Below, in pieces: positions 7,847 to 18,568 of a stretch of 64,000 nt of DNA. Below the pieces are notes generated by a model. The model was given only the letters and a program-made list of their open reading frames with translations, made no database searches and had not been told where the DNA came from. Position 1 is the stretch's first letter. Every line of letters starts with the position of its first letter. This DNA is from Fragum whitleyi (Eukaryota; Mollusca; Bivalvia; Cardiida; Cardiidae): contig OX411547.1 of the NCBI GenBank assembly GCA_948146395.1, positions 33,997,868 through 34,061,867 of the forward strand, written 5' to 3'. Both the position numbers and the translations under genes were made by a program.

Positions 7847-9851
7847 CTTAAAAAGAGAAAAATGTAGATTTTATACTAATAATGAGCAAATAGAAGGCTT
7901 ACTAATTGCGGTTTGCCTAACACCTTTATGTTCAATATTCATAGAAAAATTTAAGGAAGAAAAATTAGTAAATGTTTCAGCTTGGATTAGATGTGTATTC
8001 TTTACGGATGAAAAAGCTGTTTTCGAGAGTGAGAATTTGCTTATGTTTTCTGATATTCATTATTTTCCCTTTTAAAGAATTTATCAAAAATTAAATATCC
8101 ATTTATTTTTAACCATAGAAGTCAAAGAAATAAGGCAGCCAAAATATATTTTCATAACTAAAATCCAATTGTACATGTACAAAGTAATTTCCGATTAGAA
8201 GGTGCTTTATTTTTTATATAGTTTTGACTTGTCTCAAAATAATACCACACGTTCACGCCATTAAAATATTTGAAAAAGAGATTGGGTCCGTATTTTGATG
8301 TCAATTGACCTGTTATCCAAGAATTTGATAATTTGAATGGGTTTACCGAAATTATACAAAAACAATTAACTTTAGACTAATCAAAAGTCAAAGAATGTTT
8401 ACCTTAAATTCATTGAGGATTTAAAATTGAAAAGAGAATGCATTTTGTTGAAAACAAAAAGTGAGAAGTTTCTCTTATTTGCTCAAAGCTTTCCATTTTC
8501 ATTGACCTTCAGTGCACAAAAAATCGATTTGTAGGGAAAAAAATTCAGAGATAGGAACAAAGGGTCCAATTCATTTTTATCATAACATAATTTTAATGTT
8601 TTATACATTTAAAAAAAAACAAACAAACAAAAAACAATATAATTTTGCATTCTTATAAAATTGGAGTTTAAGTCTATTGACAGTTTTATTGTCATTTAGA
8701 CAGGTTTTCCTGGTAAATGTATCAATTGTATTAGGAGATAATATGTGACCCGTCACGCGAAAAAGGACCATCCGGGAGTTCTGATAAATGAATTATTGAA
8801 AAATAGATTTTATCCAGCAAAGGTCAATCAGAGTTTGCATTTCAAAAAATCTTTCACTGGAAGGTAAATTGATCATTCTAGATTCAGAAAAAAAGCCCGG
8901 CGCAAAAAGTTTCGACCCTAGTCAGCCTGCGCAGTCTGACTAGGGTCGACACTTTACGCACTACCCAGATGGTCCCTTTTCGCGTGACGGGTCACATATA
9001 GATTCAGAAAACATGAAAATTTAAGCGAAAAGTAATAGCCTGCGCTAGTCTGACAAAAGGGACGGTGCTTTTCAGACTTCTCATGTGATCCTTCTTAACC
9101 CTTGCTGACTTAAAACCTAGGCAAAATTGTATTAAAATCAAAGTCCTGAAAACACTGACCAACTAACTATGAGTCTGCTTTTATTTTGAAAATACAGTTG
9201 TTTCTTTTTTTTAACTTTTCTTGTTTAAAAAGTAACACTAGTAAGAATAAAGTAAGATCAAACTCGGATAATATCAATTGCAGGCTGACCTTTGTTTATT
9301 ACTCCACCAAAAGAAGGAATATTCCGGATTCAGAATAACAAGGTTTAAAAAAATTACGTTACTGTAGCCATAAGTCTTTAATTTATACATGTATATCACA
9401 AATAGAAACTTTTTTTAAATTTTCACCAAAAAATTATACTCTTCTCTACATATCTTCATTTAGATATGTTCGAGCATTCGTTTTCTCCGTAAATGCATGA
9501 TTTTTTTTTTTCTTAAATACTGAACTTTTTTATGGCTTAAGGTCGTTGTAGCTTTTGAGCTCCTAGATTTGCTTATATAAAATACGGGGTCTTTCTAACA
9601 TCCCAACCCCTCTATTCTTTTCTAACTAATCTTACCTTGTTTGTGGTAAGGCTGGCGACGAAATAGATATTCAGAACAAGTCCAACGAAAGTTAAGAAGA
9701 AGCACGCAAATATTCCAACAAGTGCAAATTTATTGACTCGAACCGTAAACTCTCGCTCCCCAGGCAATGTAATCCGCCCATTCGTATTCTCGTCCTCAGA
9801 GAAAAATTGTTTCCTTGATTGCATTGTTGACAGTTCATAGTCTACGGCCAT
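5810..9851 (-). CDS. Class A scavenger receptor-like protein: TM, long stalk, SRCR domain (two exons)
   Basis: Joined exons 9851-9636 and 7846-5810 give 750 aa in phase 0. There is no signal peptide. A 40-residue N-terminal tail precedes one hydrophobic helix (about 41-68, KFALVGIFACFFLTFVGLVL), which suggests type II topology. Residues 90-640 form a helical, heptad-like stalk rich in Asn-x-Ser/Thr sites and short of cysteine. Residues 650-750 are one SRCR domain with six cysteines (group A pattern) and motifs GSWGTVCDD, CRMLGY and GHGEDVGVIC. The architecture recalls MSR1/MARCO/SCARA5, which bind polyanionic or microbial ligands at the cell surface as trimers, but no Gly-X-Y collagen segment is present. 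Ligand and orthology are unknown. It is flanked by transposons on both sides. Confidence 0.88.
8741..8999. mobile_element. MITE, GTGACCCGTCACGCG family, copy 1
   Basis: 259 bp with terminal inverted repeats ATATGTGACCCGTCACGCGA and its complement, an inner GGACCATC/GATGGTCC match and a further inner palindrome around CTAGTCAGCCTGCGCAG. A second copy lies at 24801-25061. Confidence 0.85.
9097..9343. mobile_element. TTAA-flanked MITE (AACCCTTG family), degenerate copy
   Basis: Begins TTAACCCTTGCTGA and ends GAATATTCCGGATTCAGAA followed by ACAAGG. It shares order and motifs with the better copies at 47400-47646 and 50758-51000. Confidence 0.6.
9636..9851 (-). CDS. SRCR gene exon 1 (cytoplasmic tail and TM)
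   Basis: ATG at 9851; 72 codons ending Thr-Thr-Asn-Lys, then the donor AACAAG|GTAAG in phase 0. It encodes the tail and membrane anchor. Confidence 0.88.
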
Positions 9852-9908
9852 TGTCAGTGCTCAATATGCGAACTGTAGTCAAGTGTTTATGGATTTGAAC
9901 ACTGTCAT

Positions 9909-9917
9909 CTTATAAAG
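9909..9917 (-). promoter_or_regulatory. TATA-like box of the SRCR gene
   Basis: CTTTATAAG on the minus strand, about 60 bp upstream of the ATG at 9851. Motif and spacing only. Confidence 0.35.
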
Positions 9918-10029
9918 AAATATCGCGCCATGTAACATAGGGACTAGGAAGTTTGGAATTTGTCGACGTCATGTTGAATAAGATTGGAAATCCTTGATTT
10001 ACAGTTACAAACATTGAGAAATTGAAATT

Positions 10030-10450
10030 CACTGCGATCAAAACCGATCAACATAACTCACTCAGCGCTGTATACATTCATTCCAAACACTCACTCAAAT
10101 CGATCAAAAGCGCTCCGAAATTATTAGAAAACATTTCGAAGTGTTTAAACCCGATCAACATATAATGCAAATCGCTCAAATTATTCTACGATTTTATTGG
10201 CTGGTGGGGATTTTGAAATGTCCCATTAGTCCACGAAGACACACAAACAGAATACTACGGATATCTTATTCAATGGGGGGGGGGGGGGTAATGAATATCG
10301 CTCATTTTGTTCATCTTGAACAAAATGAGCGCTATTGGATTACCTCCCTCTAAATTCACTCAAAACTCGCTCCACACACTCTTTAAATTTCATTCCAAAA
10401 TCATTCCAAAATTATTCACTTTGTCAAGTTCACGACGTCCATAACTGTAC
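10030..10450 (+). repeat. Hairpin repeat family W, copy 1
   Basis: Starts near CACTCAGCGCT and ends near CAAGTTCACGACG, rich in CATTCCAAA and ACTCACTCAAA. At 10302-10334 a near-perfect hairpin CGCTCATTTTGTTCA-TCT-TGAACAAAATGAGCG sits in the middle. A run of 13 G lies at about 10276. The same layout recurs at 20830-21240 and, inverted, at 23880-24290. Confidence 0.75.
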
Positions 10451-10910
10451 GTTACACATCAAAATACTGAGCTTTAAAAGTTCTTTGGGCTCATTTTGGA
10501 AGCCTTACAATGAAAGGCATTTTCGCGTATAACTGTTTTAACTAGGTATATCTTGTCGATCTTAGATGATTCTTAAGCATTCTATGTAATTTCTGCGAAA
10601 CAGTTATCGTCGGTGGGTGACCGAAATTCTTAACGCTATATATACGCTAATTTGGTCGACTAACTACGGTGTGAACGTCCGAGTCAGAATCCGGCAGATT
10701 AAAATGACATTGTGATGTCGATTGGGTTAAGAGATTGCTGCTGTCAGTCAAAAATTCGTCTATTCAATTAAAACACTCATTTAAAATGAGATTACTGTTG
10801 AGCCGAACTAAGATATTTTCCGACAATTTTGTTTCAATAATTTTCGTGGATGGCGACTTCAACGACGTAACTACTGCTTGAAAAATCTGTAGCTACAACG
10901 TTAATGACCA
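10451..10910. other. No recognisable feature
   Basis: No gene, and no repeat shared with the rest of the window, was recognised. Confidence 0.4.
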
Positions 10911-12327
10911 TGTCACACCTCAACGTTTTAGCCAACGTGTGTCTAACGCGTTTGAGAAGTCTAAAAAACGTCGGCGTACGATGACCTACATATTCTTTTT
11001 GCCAAATCGCGACGCGCTTGTAGCGTGTTCATAGCGAGTATGAACGTGTGAGTAACGCGTCAGCAACGTGCCCAGAACGTGTGATAGCGTATGCCAGCGT
11101 ATACCAGCGTTCTTGAGCGTGTCGCCAACGTCCTCGGAACGTGCTTGAAACGCGCTACCAACGTGTTCGTATCGTGTTTTAGATAGTAAATATTCATTCT
11201 TCAGGTATATAATTACCATTTCAAATCAATTCTTTTACTGTATAAATAGGCCACCGGTCCATACACATAGTTAAAAAGTTGAACAGTGCACTTATAGACA
11301 TTCTTATTGCAAATGGATATGAGTTTCAGATTGACTGAAGCTTCTGGATTTTTTTTTAAATCGAAAAATATCACTGAAAGGGAAGAAACCGTTCGTCAAA
11401 ATAAATTCCGATGTTTTTACTTAAAGAATAAACTCTTTCACTTTTCAATTGTTCAAAGTTTAAAAGGGAATCCGGAAAAGGATGAAATATCAAAATTTTG
11501 GTACATATGATAGATAAATACTTTGCACAGAACAGAGTTGAACACATTTCTTACGTCCAGGAACGACAATGTATTATGAGGAGATATGAATAATCTTGTG
11601 TATGAACATTGGTGATCCCACAAAATTCCAAGTCATTTAAACTGCAATCTTGATTGCTGCATCCTTTCCTCCTCTGATATACAAATAAGGTATAATTCAA
11701 GAACTAGACTTGTGACCTATGTCTAGGAAAGAAACTTATAGAATCATTTTGTCTATCACTCATTTCTTTTCATATATTGTCTTTTTGAAATATTGAAAAT
11801 TATATCTAAAAAAACCCTGAAACTCCGAAACGGAGACAGCGGGTCCTTTACAATTATCTTGTGAATACCAAAAAGCTGTTAATCGCTAGAAACACGTTAT
11901 GAACATTATGGCAACGCTCTAGACACACGTTCAGCACGCTTGAGATACGTTCCGCACGCATTCCGAACACGCTCGGTACGCTGGACACACGCTAAAGGAA
12001 TCTTTTAAAGTTTTGGGCCAACGTGTTTCTAGCGTATTTGTTGCGTATGTGAACGTACTTGTAGCGCGTCTCTAGCGTACTGAGCGTGTTCGGGACGCGT
12101 GCGGAACGTGAGTCGAGCGTATTTCAACACGTTGGGCACATGCTGAGAAATTTTGTGTATGTATAAAATATTTCGAGATACTCAGCGTATTCCAACGTTT
12201 GTCAGCGTATTCCATCGTGTTCGTAGCATGTGCGGAACGCGTCCAAAGCGTGCCCGACGTGTTCGCAGCGTTTTGTTAAAAATCTAACACGTTCCGCACA
12301 CGGTGGCCAAAACGTTAAGGTGTGACA
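10911..12327. mobile_element. Fold-back type element with ACGT-rich subterminal repeats
   Basis: 1,417 bp. Ends are inverted: TGTCACACCTCAACGTTTTA at left, complement of TTAAGGTGTGACA with GGCCAAAACG at right (22 of 24 match). Subterminal zones (about 10920-11165 and 11880-12310) consist of irregular short repeats of AACGTGT, AGCGTGT and ACGCG type in both orientations; the centre (11170-11870) is AT-rich and unique. No transposase was found, so it is non-autonomous. No clear target duplication. Confidence 0.75.
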
Positions 12328-13204
12328 GCCCTATAAGATCGAATTGCTGTTTGCTTCAGAACTCTATATTTTGCAGACAAGTGACGTTTAAATGGTGGTT
12401 AATAGATCAATCAATAATTGTATTATCTCAACTTCCTGTAATTGGTTGAACATGTGACATTTAAATGAGTTATATCAGTTTAAAATTGCGAAGAAATTTA
12501 ACAAAGATGAATTTTTTATAACGGGCCATTATATACAAACTGTGCCTTTTATTTAAAATAATTTTACACATGTCAAATGCTACTGCATCTTTCTGTAAAC
12601 TTCGAACCAAATCTACCACGCAATTTACATAAAAATATATAGATGGACAAAAAACTTTCATTAAAGGACTTTAGCTGAAAAAATCAAAGGACCATAAGAC
12701 AATTACCCGATCACAAGATTGTCAAAATCGGCATGAAATCGTCGTGCTTCGAGTGAGTCGTAGTGCTTCCTGACTGCAATCGGGATCAAATATAAATCGG
12801 GGCAAAAATTTCAACACGCACATTTTATCCGATTTTTAAAATCGTGCAGAAATCGGTTTGGCTCTGTGTACCTCGCCGTGCTACGTAATAGGCACATCAC
12901 ATTCAGAACATCGCTCGGACTTTTCGGTAAACTGGAAAGTACTGCGGACGTAATTGTAAATCTGGTAACTTTTGGTGATTTTTTGGTAATTCGGCTCCTG
13001 GTGGTACTTTGGTTAGTACGTTTGAACAAAAGTTTATTCCTTTCATATTTTCCGAACGTCTGTGGAGATCAGTTTGTCATGTTATGATTTGAAAGCAAAA
13101 TGCAGTAAAACACTGCGAGTTGTTTTTAATTAATAATATGCCGAATTTTAATCTTACGTTGATTTTGTTTTCGCAACGTCATTCTCGGTTATGCTTGTGA
13201 CGCC
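12328..13204. other. No recognisable feature
   Basis: About 880 bp without a convincing gene. Short ORFs on both strands near 12811-13087 shadow each other and show no family signal. Confidence 0.4.
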
Positions 13205-13476
13205 ATATAATTGCAATCCAATAAAATAAAGAATTCTGATTGGTTTAAATCGCGTCACGTGGGGAAATCCACTGCATTTTATTTCTGTATAAAATACAAT
13301 TGGTCTTTCGGGAAACCCCCGACCTTCGGTCTGCAAGTCCTGTGTTGTAGGAACTCGAATTAACCTAGTTCCCGATCATCAACGCAGCATTGTTATTTAA
13401 TCTATTATTATCATAAATTGAGATAATTTCGAAAGAATTTACGATTACAAGCAAACAGTTCTGATTCTGAGCCGAC
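13205..13476 (+). repeat. Dispersed repeat V, copy 1
   Basis: 272 bp shared with 27621-27880, including ATTGCAATCCAATAAAATAA, TCTTTCGGGAAACCCCCGAC, GTTGTAGGAACTCGAATTAA and an end at TTCTGATTCTGAGCCGAC. No terminal repeats were recognised. Confidence 0.8.
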
Positions 13477-13750
13477 GTTAACTTAGAAAACAGCGATTCG
13501 ACGAAGATCATCAAGCAACCCCCTGAACTTAGACCGACCACGCCGTTTTCGTTTAAAAATACAGACTAACTTGGAAGAAACAAGTTTTTTATCATAAGTA
13601 CCTCTATGAATTTCAAAGTTGTTGTTTATTTGTGTATCATTTGTTTTACTTTATGACATTTCACTTCGATAGCGAGATGAACAATACACGATCTAAAAAT
13701 AGATTGTGTAATATATACGCGGAGAAAGTAGATTTGAAGCTTTAATGTTT
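13477..13750. other. Unique AT-rich spacer
   Basis: Nothing recognised between the repeat V copy and the DIRS-like element. Confidence 0.4.
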
Positions 13751-13880
13751 GGCCGAGTATTTTAATAGTTTCTTCGATCTAGAGGATTGCAATTATAGTG
13801 GATGAGTGTCTTTTTCACTGCGTTTATTTGGGTATAAAGTTTAATTGCCTTAGCACATGGCTTAAACATAACGCCCTACG
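13751..13880. repeat. 130-bp unit, extra tandem copy beside the terminal repeat
   Basis: GGCCGAGTATTTTAATAGTT to GCCCTACG. The same unit starts again at 13881 inside the terminal repeat, so the outer end carries a partial tandem duplication that the other terminus lacks. Confidence 0.8.
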
Positions 13881-14238
13881 GGCCGAGTATTTTAATAGTT
13901 TCTTCGATCTAGAGGATTGCAATTATAAGGGACAAGTGTCTTTTTCACTGCGTTTATTTTGGTATAAAGTTTAATTGCCTTAGCACATGGCTTAAACATA
14001 GCGCCCTACTAGCGTTATTTGCCATGTGCTAAGGCAATTGCACTTTCTACCCCAATAAACGCAGTGAAAAAGACACTCATCCCTATAATAAACTCACGTG
14101 CGATATAACGCGCTTTCATGGCAGCGCCCTTATTATTCCCGAGGTCTATTCGGTATAATCACCGAGGGTTCCCGAGTGAGGCATATCGTTGTTCATCGAG
14201 TACCTCAGTTCAACCGTTAGGTATTGTAACAGCCTTTC
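13855..14238. repeat. Terminal direct repeat of DIRS-like element (3' side)
   Basis: 384 bp matching 18935-19318 at a constant offset of 5080; one difference was noticed (G/T at 14004). It contains a large imperfect hairpin: TTTTTCACTGCGTTTATT and TGCCTTAGCACATGGC face their complements across ACTAGCG. Confidence 0.9.
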
Positions 14239-14336
14239 CCTAGTTACCATTCCGTAACTTAGCAACAAAAAACAACACAGAACTAAATTACAAATTGTAA
14301 TTTGCCAAGTCCGTAAGCACTTGGGTAACCGGCGCT
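14235..14336. repeat. Internal 102-bp direct repeat, copy 1
   Basis: TTTCCCTAGTTACCATTCCG to GGTAACCGGCGCT; identical by eye to 14634-14735 at offset 399. It contains the palindrome AATTACAAATTGTAATT. Confidence 0.9.
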
Positions 14337-14633
14337 AATACATGTAAACATAACATACATATACAACACGGACCCTGAATATTTTGAGAGTCCCTGATCT
14401 ACAACTACAAATTGCTCAAAAAGATGCAAGTAATACAGGAGTACATAATTACTTTTTCACCCCAAAAATTTAGAAAAACGCGTCCGTTCACCGTGGTTAC
14501 CCAAAGCTGAATAACAACTTCAATACACTTATACATACTCATCGCTCAATACCCGTGTAGCACGTGCTACTTACTACATTGCAAAGGAAAAATAATTTTC
14601 TCCTAATTCGTACCTCAAACGCAGAAAATTATA
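14337..14633. other. Segment between the 102-bp repeats
   Basis: 297 bp, part of the element's 3' non-coding region. It was not found at the other terminus. Confidence 0.5.
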
Positions 14634-14735
14634 TTTCCCTAGTTACCATTCCGTAACTTAGCAACAAAAAACAACACAGAACTAAATTACAAATTGTAAT
14701 TTGCCAAGTCCGTAAGCACTTGGGTAACCGGCGCT
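14634..14735. repeat. Internal 102-bp direct repeat, copy 2
   Basis: See copy 1 at 14235. It lies 55 bp downstream of the recombinase stop in element orientation. Confidence 0.9.
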
Positions 14736-14789
14736 GAACGAAAAGAACGGGTTCATGTAAAGAATCACAAATTATCTAACTTCTTTATT

Positions 14790-15791
14790 TCAAATACCTA
14801 AAGATAAAGAAACGGAAAGACGTTCTTTTAAAGAGTCCTTAATATAACCATCTTTTGCATTCTCGCTTAACCAACGACCGTGTCTTTTAAAGAGTCTGTC
14901 TTTTACACCATTATTAGCAGCTGTCGAAGCTCCACCAGATCGTAGTGAATGTAACCCATAACATTTAACATCCTTTACATGGGGTGTGATAGCTTTCAAG
15001 AATTGATCACGAACAGTGGTGTATGACATCTTCTTGTTGTCCTTCCTAGCTGAATATCCGTTCTTAGAATGACTTAGATTACAAAACAAATAGTTGTCGT
15101 CAGATAAATTCGCCCATTTCACTAACTTTAACACATTATCAACGGGACACAATCGCGTACATGTCTTGGCTATAGTAACCCAAGCACCATCTCTATATTT
15201 GTCCGTTTTACTGCTTTCTATGAATATACTCATGAATGTATCATGAAAAACTACATCATGTAACTTAATGTTTAAAAGCTCTGCACTACGCAAAAAGCCT
15301 GCGTAAGAAACCAAACATACGCAGATTATACGCTGATTTAATGCGTTTCCAGGTTCAAAGATCTTATCATACATTTTTTCCAGAATTTCTGGGGTAACTA
15401 TCTCTTTCTTATTAATAGGTTTTGACAAAATTCTTTTCCCAGCCTCAAGAACATTTAAGACCAAATTTGACTCGGTAGGAGATTTCAGGTCGTACAAATC
15501 ATGAAACCATTTAACGGCATAGAAAGCGGTAATAACCGGACTAGGAGAATTAGAACACTGAATTAAAGAACACAGATATATCGCGAAATTAAAAGCCTTG
15601 GCAGGCAGAATATCCCCTCTCCCCAAACCATTACCGAAAGCCCATTTTTTCCATCGAATAAAACCACTTTCGTACTTGCGCGACGTAGTCGTAGCACGAG
15701 ATTTCTGTAATGTCTCCGGGAGAAGGTCCACCATGCCCGCCAAACCTTCTGGAAGTTCATCAATTTCCTCTCTATGAGCCTGAAAAAACAA
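14790..15791 (-). CDS. Tyrosine recombinase of DIRS-like element
   Basis: 333-codon frame. Catalytic features: FLRSAELLN (first Arg), the HSLRSGG box, RHGRW, and a C-terminal tyrosine in DGYIKDS. The N-terminal part RATTTSRKYESGFIRWKKW resembles the core-binding domain of the family. The first codons (LFFQ) look like intron: the minus strand reads TTGTTTTTTCAG directly before Ala-His-Arg-Glu at 15779, a good splice acceptor, so the coding exon probably starts at 15779. The recombinase would insert the circular cDNA. No in-frame break was seen. Confidence 0.9.
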   Translation of the reverse strand: MFFQAHREEIDELPEGLAGMVDLLPETLQKSRATTTSRKYESGFIRWKKWAFGNGLGRGDILPAKAFNFAIYLCSLIQCSNSPSPVITAFYAVKWFHDLYDLKSPTESNLVLNVLEAGKRILSKPINKKEIVTPEILEKMYDKIFEPGNALNQRIICVCLVSYAGFLRSAELLNIKLHDVVFHDTFMSIFIESSKTDKYRDGAWVTIAKTCTRLCPVDNVLKLVKWANLSDDNYLFCNLSHSKNGYSARKDNKKMSYTTVRDQFLKAITPHVKDVKCYGLHSLRSGGASTAANNGVKDRLFKRHGRWLSENAKDGYIKDSLKERLSVSLSLGI

Positions 15792-16116
15792 TCGTATTGA
15801 ACGAAATCATTAATAAACTAATCAAGGAAACTTTTCCTAATTTCAGACGATATTAGACATGATCTCTCTCTTTCCTTCTTTTTTTTTTTTTTTTTTTTTT
15901 TAACTATTAATAACGTTTCAACACTACAACATAAACTACATGGCGAAGCCGCCTTCTGAATGTGAAGCCACTAACATGTTAATGTGAAGCCACTTACATG
16001 TTCATATGAATTACATACTCATAGTAACAATTTCATTGAGCAAAACTCAAACTATCAAACAATTCTGATAGAATCAAGAGAAATAATGCATCACAATATT
16101 TGTAATCTCAATCGCA
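15792..16116 (-). other. Inter-ORF region, possible intron
   Basis: Non-coding, with a long A-tract on the minus strand (T run at about 15879-15901). If the acceptor at 15780 is used, this would be all or part of an intron; the matching donor was not identified. Confidence 0.4.
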
Positions 16117-16788
16117 TTACTCTCCCTTGAAATTTACATTCAACGCTAGCATTCGGAATTGTAGATCGATATTTCCGAATATTCCTTTCCCACACAAACT
16201 AGGGGTGTAAGACCCCTTATCTCTTGAAAGATCTATGTATTCTTTTACATCTGATCTAAAAATACCGTTCGGACATAACAACGGCCAAAATACGGCCGAT
16301 CTCCAAAACGGTATAATTAACACGCCTCGAGCATGATCCGATTCCATTTTGCGTATAACTTTGTAAACCATCGTGATCGGCGGAACAAACAATCCAAATC
16401 TATTTCCCCAATTTTCCGTAAAAGCATCTATCCCAGTGGATGACGGGTTCCAGAAACGCGAGTAAAATATTTCAACTTTCGCGTTATGCTCCGACGCAAA
16501 CCAATCAACTTCAAAATTACCAAACCTATTTTGTAGGTATGTAACCAGACTGATCGAAATACCCCAATCATCATAGTCGATTATCCTCGAAAGATAATCG
16601 GCACGATCATTGAGCGATCTCGGAATCCATTCTAACTCAAGTGCTATAGAGTTTCTGACACAAAATCGAAAAACTTGCAATGCTAAATCCTCCAACTCTT
16701 CATTCATTGAACCTTTTCTCACGATAGACGTTACAGCTTTATTATCGGAAAACCATTTTACTCGTTGACCGGATAATATATGTGACAA
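16117..16788 (-). CDS. RNase H C-terminal part and tail of pol (frameshifted fragment)
   Basis: Continues the RNase H in another frame than the RT ORF: the frame is open upstream through TWRELVAVFRVIQ (to about 16860), then VKWFSDNKAV, LEWIPRSLNDRADYLSR and FEVDWFASEHN, GNRFGLFVPP. The last motifs form the tail shared by DIRS-family pol proteins. The ORF start at 16788 is not a real start. The frameshift relative to 18568-16820 lies near 16858-16885. Confidence 0.8.
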   Translation of the reverse strand: MSHILSGQRVKWFSDNKAVTSIVRKGSMNEELEDLALQVFRFCVRNSIALELEWIPRSLNDRADYLSRIIDYDDWGISISLVTYLQNRFGNFEVDWFASEHNAKVEIFYSRFWNPSSTGIDAFTENWGNRFGLFVPPITMVYKVIRKMESDHARGVLIIPFWRSAVFWPLLCPNGIFRSDVKEYIDLSRDKGSYTPSLCGKGIFGNIDLQFRMLALNVNFKGE

Positions 16789-16819
16789 CGACTGTATAAC
16801 GCGAAAAACAGCAACAAGC

Positions 16820-18568
16820 TCACGCCAGGTGGAAGACTTCCGAGATTCGATCTCCGTCCACTGCCCGCCCGTGCGAGACTCCGTTCAGCGTGCTAGCCTC
16901 AAACCCAGCGAACCCAGTCTTGCTTGCGTCAGTGTAAACGATCTTAGAACACAAATTTCTTTGAATAAAGCTAGACCAATTACTAGATCTAAGATTCAAT
17001 CTCCAAAAATGCAATTGTGACAAACTTCCTGTCGACAACTTAACGCGCGAATCCCAATTCCTGGCATCCAAAATATCAATGCTTAAGTACCTTGTCATAA
17101 TCTGGGAAATGTTCCCAATGACTACGGACATCGAAATGATTTGACCAACTAAACTGGCCAATTTCCGCACAGATACTCGTCTATGCTTTTTATGATCATA
17201 AAAAATTGAGTCAATGGTTTCAAATACTTTAGTCAACCTCCGCTCTGGTATATACAGTAAACCGGCAAGTGCATCGAGTACTACACCCAAAAATTCAATG
17301 ACTTGTACAGGTTCCCATACACATTTTGTCGCGTTCGGGACAAAACCAGACAACAACAAATCTTGCTTTATACTCGACCCTATGTTGTTAGCACTCTCGA
17401 ATTCAGACGCACAACCAAGACCGTCGTCTAAAAACATAACTACAAGCATCCCTTCCCCGCGCCATTTTGCAATTAGAGGCCTTGTAAGTTTAGTAAATAT
17501 CGAACACGCACTACTCAAGCCGAAAGGCAAAACTAAAAAGACAAAGTAAGATTTTGTGCCGTTCCCCTTTTCCCACGAAAAACCCAAATACTTAGTATGC
17601 GGTCTATATATTTCAACAAAATGATAAGCGGTTGTCAAATCGAACTTAATCATGTGAGAACCTTTTTTGATATAAGAAAGAGCAACTTTGATGTCTTCAA
17701 ATTTAACGGACTGCTTCCAAATATGCTTATTGACTGCGCGTAAATCCAAGATTAATCTTTTCTTTCCGTTACTTTGTACAGAAACAGTGAGAGGATTAAC
17801 AACATGAGGTACAAACGTACATTCTTCAATCAAAGCCCTATCTTTCAAGTCTTTGATAGCCTCTTCAACGAACTCAGACTCCAAAATTGCAGACTTATTA
17901 TTTCTCAAAAAAGTTGGTTGTGGTTCTGAATGCAAAGGCAGCTTATATCCTTTATCGATAACATCAATAATGAAAGAAGATGCTCCTATACGTTTCCAAA
18001 ATTCAATATTTTGTTTTAATCTACCTCGAACAATAATGTGTTTTTGACATTGTTCGTATTCGTAATAATCATGCGTAAAACGCTCATAGTCAAAATCATA
18101 ATTATTATACTCATCTTTCAAAAAGTCCGAGTTCCTCCCTTCAGTAACCAAATTCTCACATTCACTTTCCTCCCTGTGTCTGGGTTCCACTTGGCGCAGT
18201 AGATCGGTTGAGATATGGACAGTTTTTTCTAAAATGGCCGAATTCACCACAGGCGTAGCATGGTCCGGGGGCGGGAGCGTTGTATCCCCCACTACAGACT
18301 GACTGGTAACTGTTGCCGACGGGACGAAAAAACCTCCCTCGTCCAGAAGGCTGCTGATATGATGGAAATGCACCTTGTCCCCACTGCTGACTACCAGCTG
18401 CAGCAGTAGAAGTGCTAGAAGACAACTTAGGTTTATTGGACCCTTTCTTTCTCTTGAGAGCTCTGTTCTCGGCTTTACTGATTTTCGCTTCATCTTCGGA
18501 GTCGCTAGCAACGGGATTTGACTCATATTGGCGTACCGTCTCCCATCCACCACTCGAAGAGTCTGCAA
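16820..18568 (-). pseudogene. Reverse transcriptase of DIRS-like element, frameshifted in RNase H
   Basis: The first ~120 codons overlap gag and read like a shadow; recognisable pol sequence starts near 18210. RT motifs: KRLILDLRAVN, IKFDLTTAYH (motif A Asp), LPFGLSSACSIFTK, and catalytic FLDDG. RNase H begins VYTDASKTGFAG, then the frame runs into a stop at 16820, while the expected continuation is in the neighbouring frame. It is therefore counted as a broken gene. Gag and pol overlap in different frames (18162-18568), so expression would need a ribosomal frameshift or re-initiation. Confidence 0.8.

Larger units (their letters stand above)
7847..9635 (-). other. Intron of the SRCR gene
   Basis: 1,789 bp, GT...AG on the minus strand, AT-rich. 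It hosts two MITEs (8741-8999 and 9097-9343); the rest shows nothing recognisable. Confidence 0.8.

Noticed and set aside
13855..14238. Classic LTRs of an integrase-type retrotransposon
   Set aside because: The element encodes a tyrosine recombinase and no integrase or protease, and the repeats lack obvious TG...CA ends.
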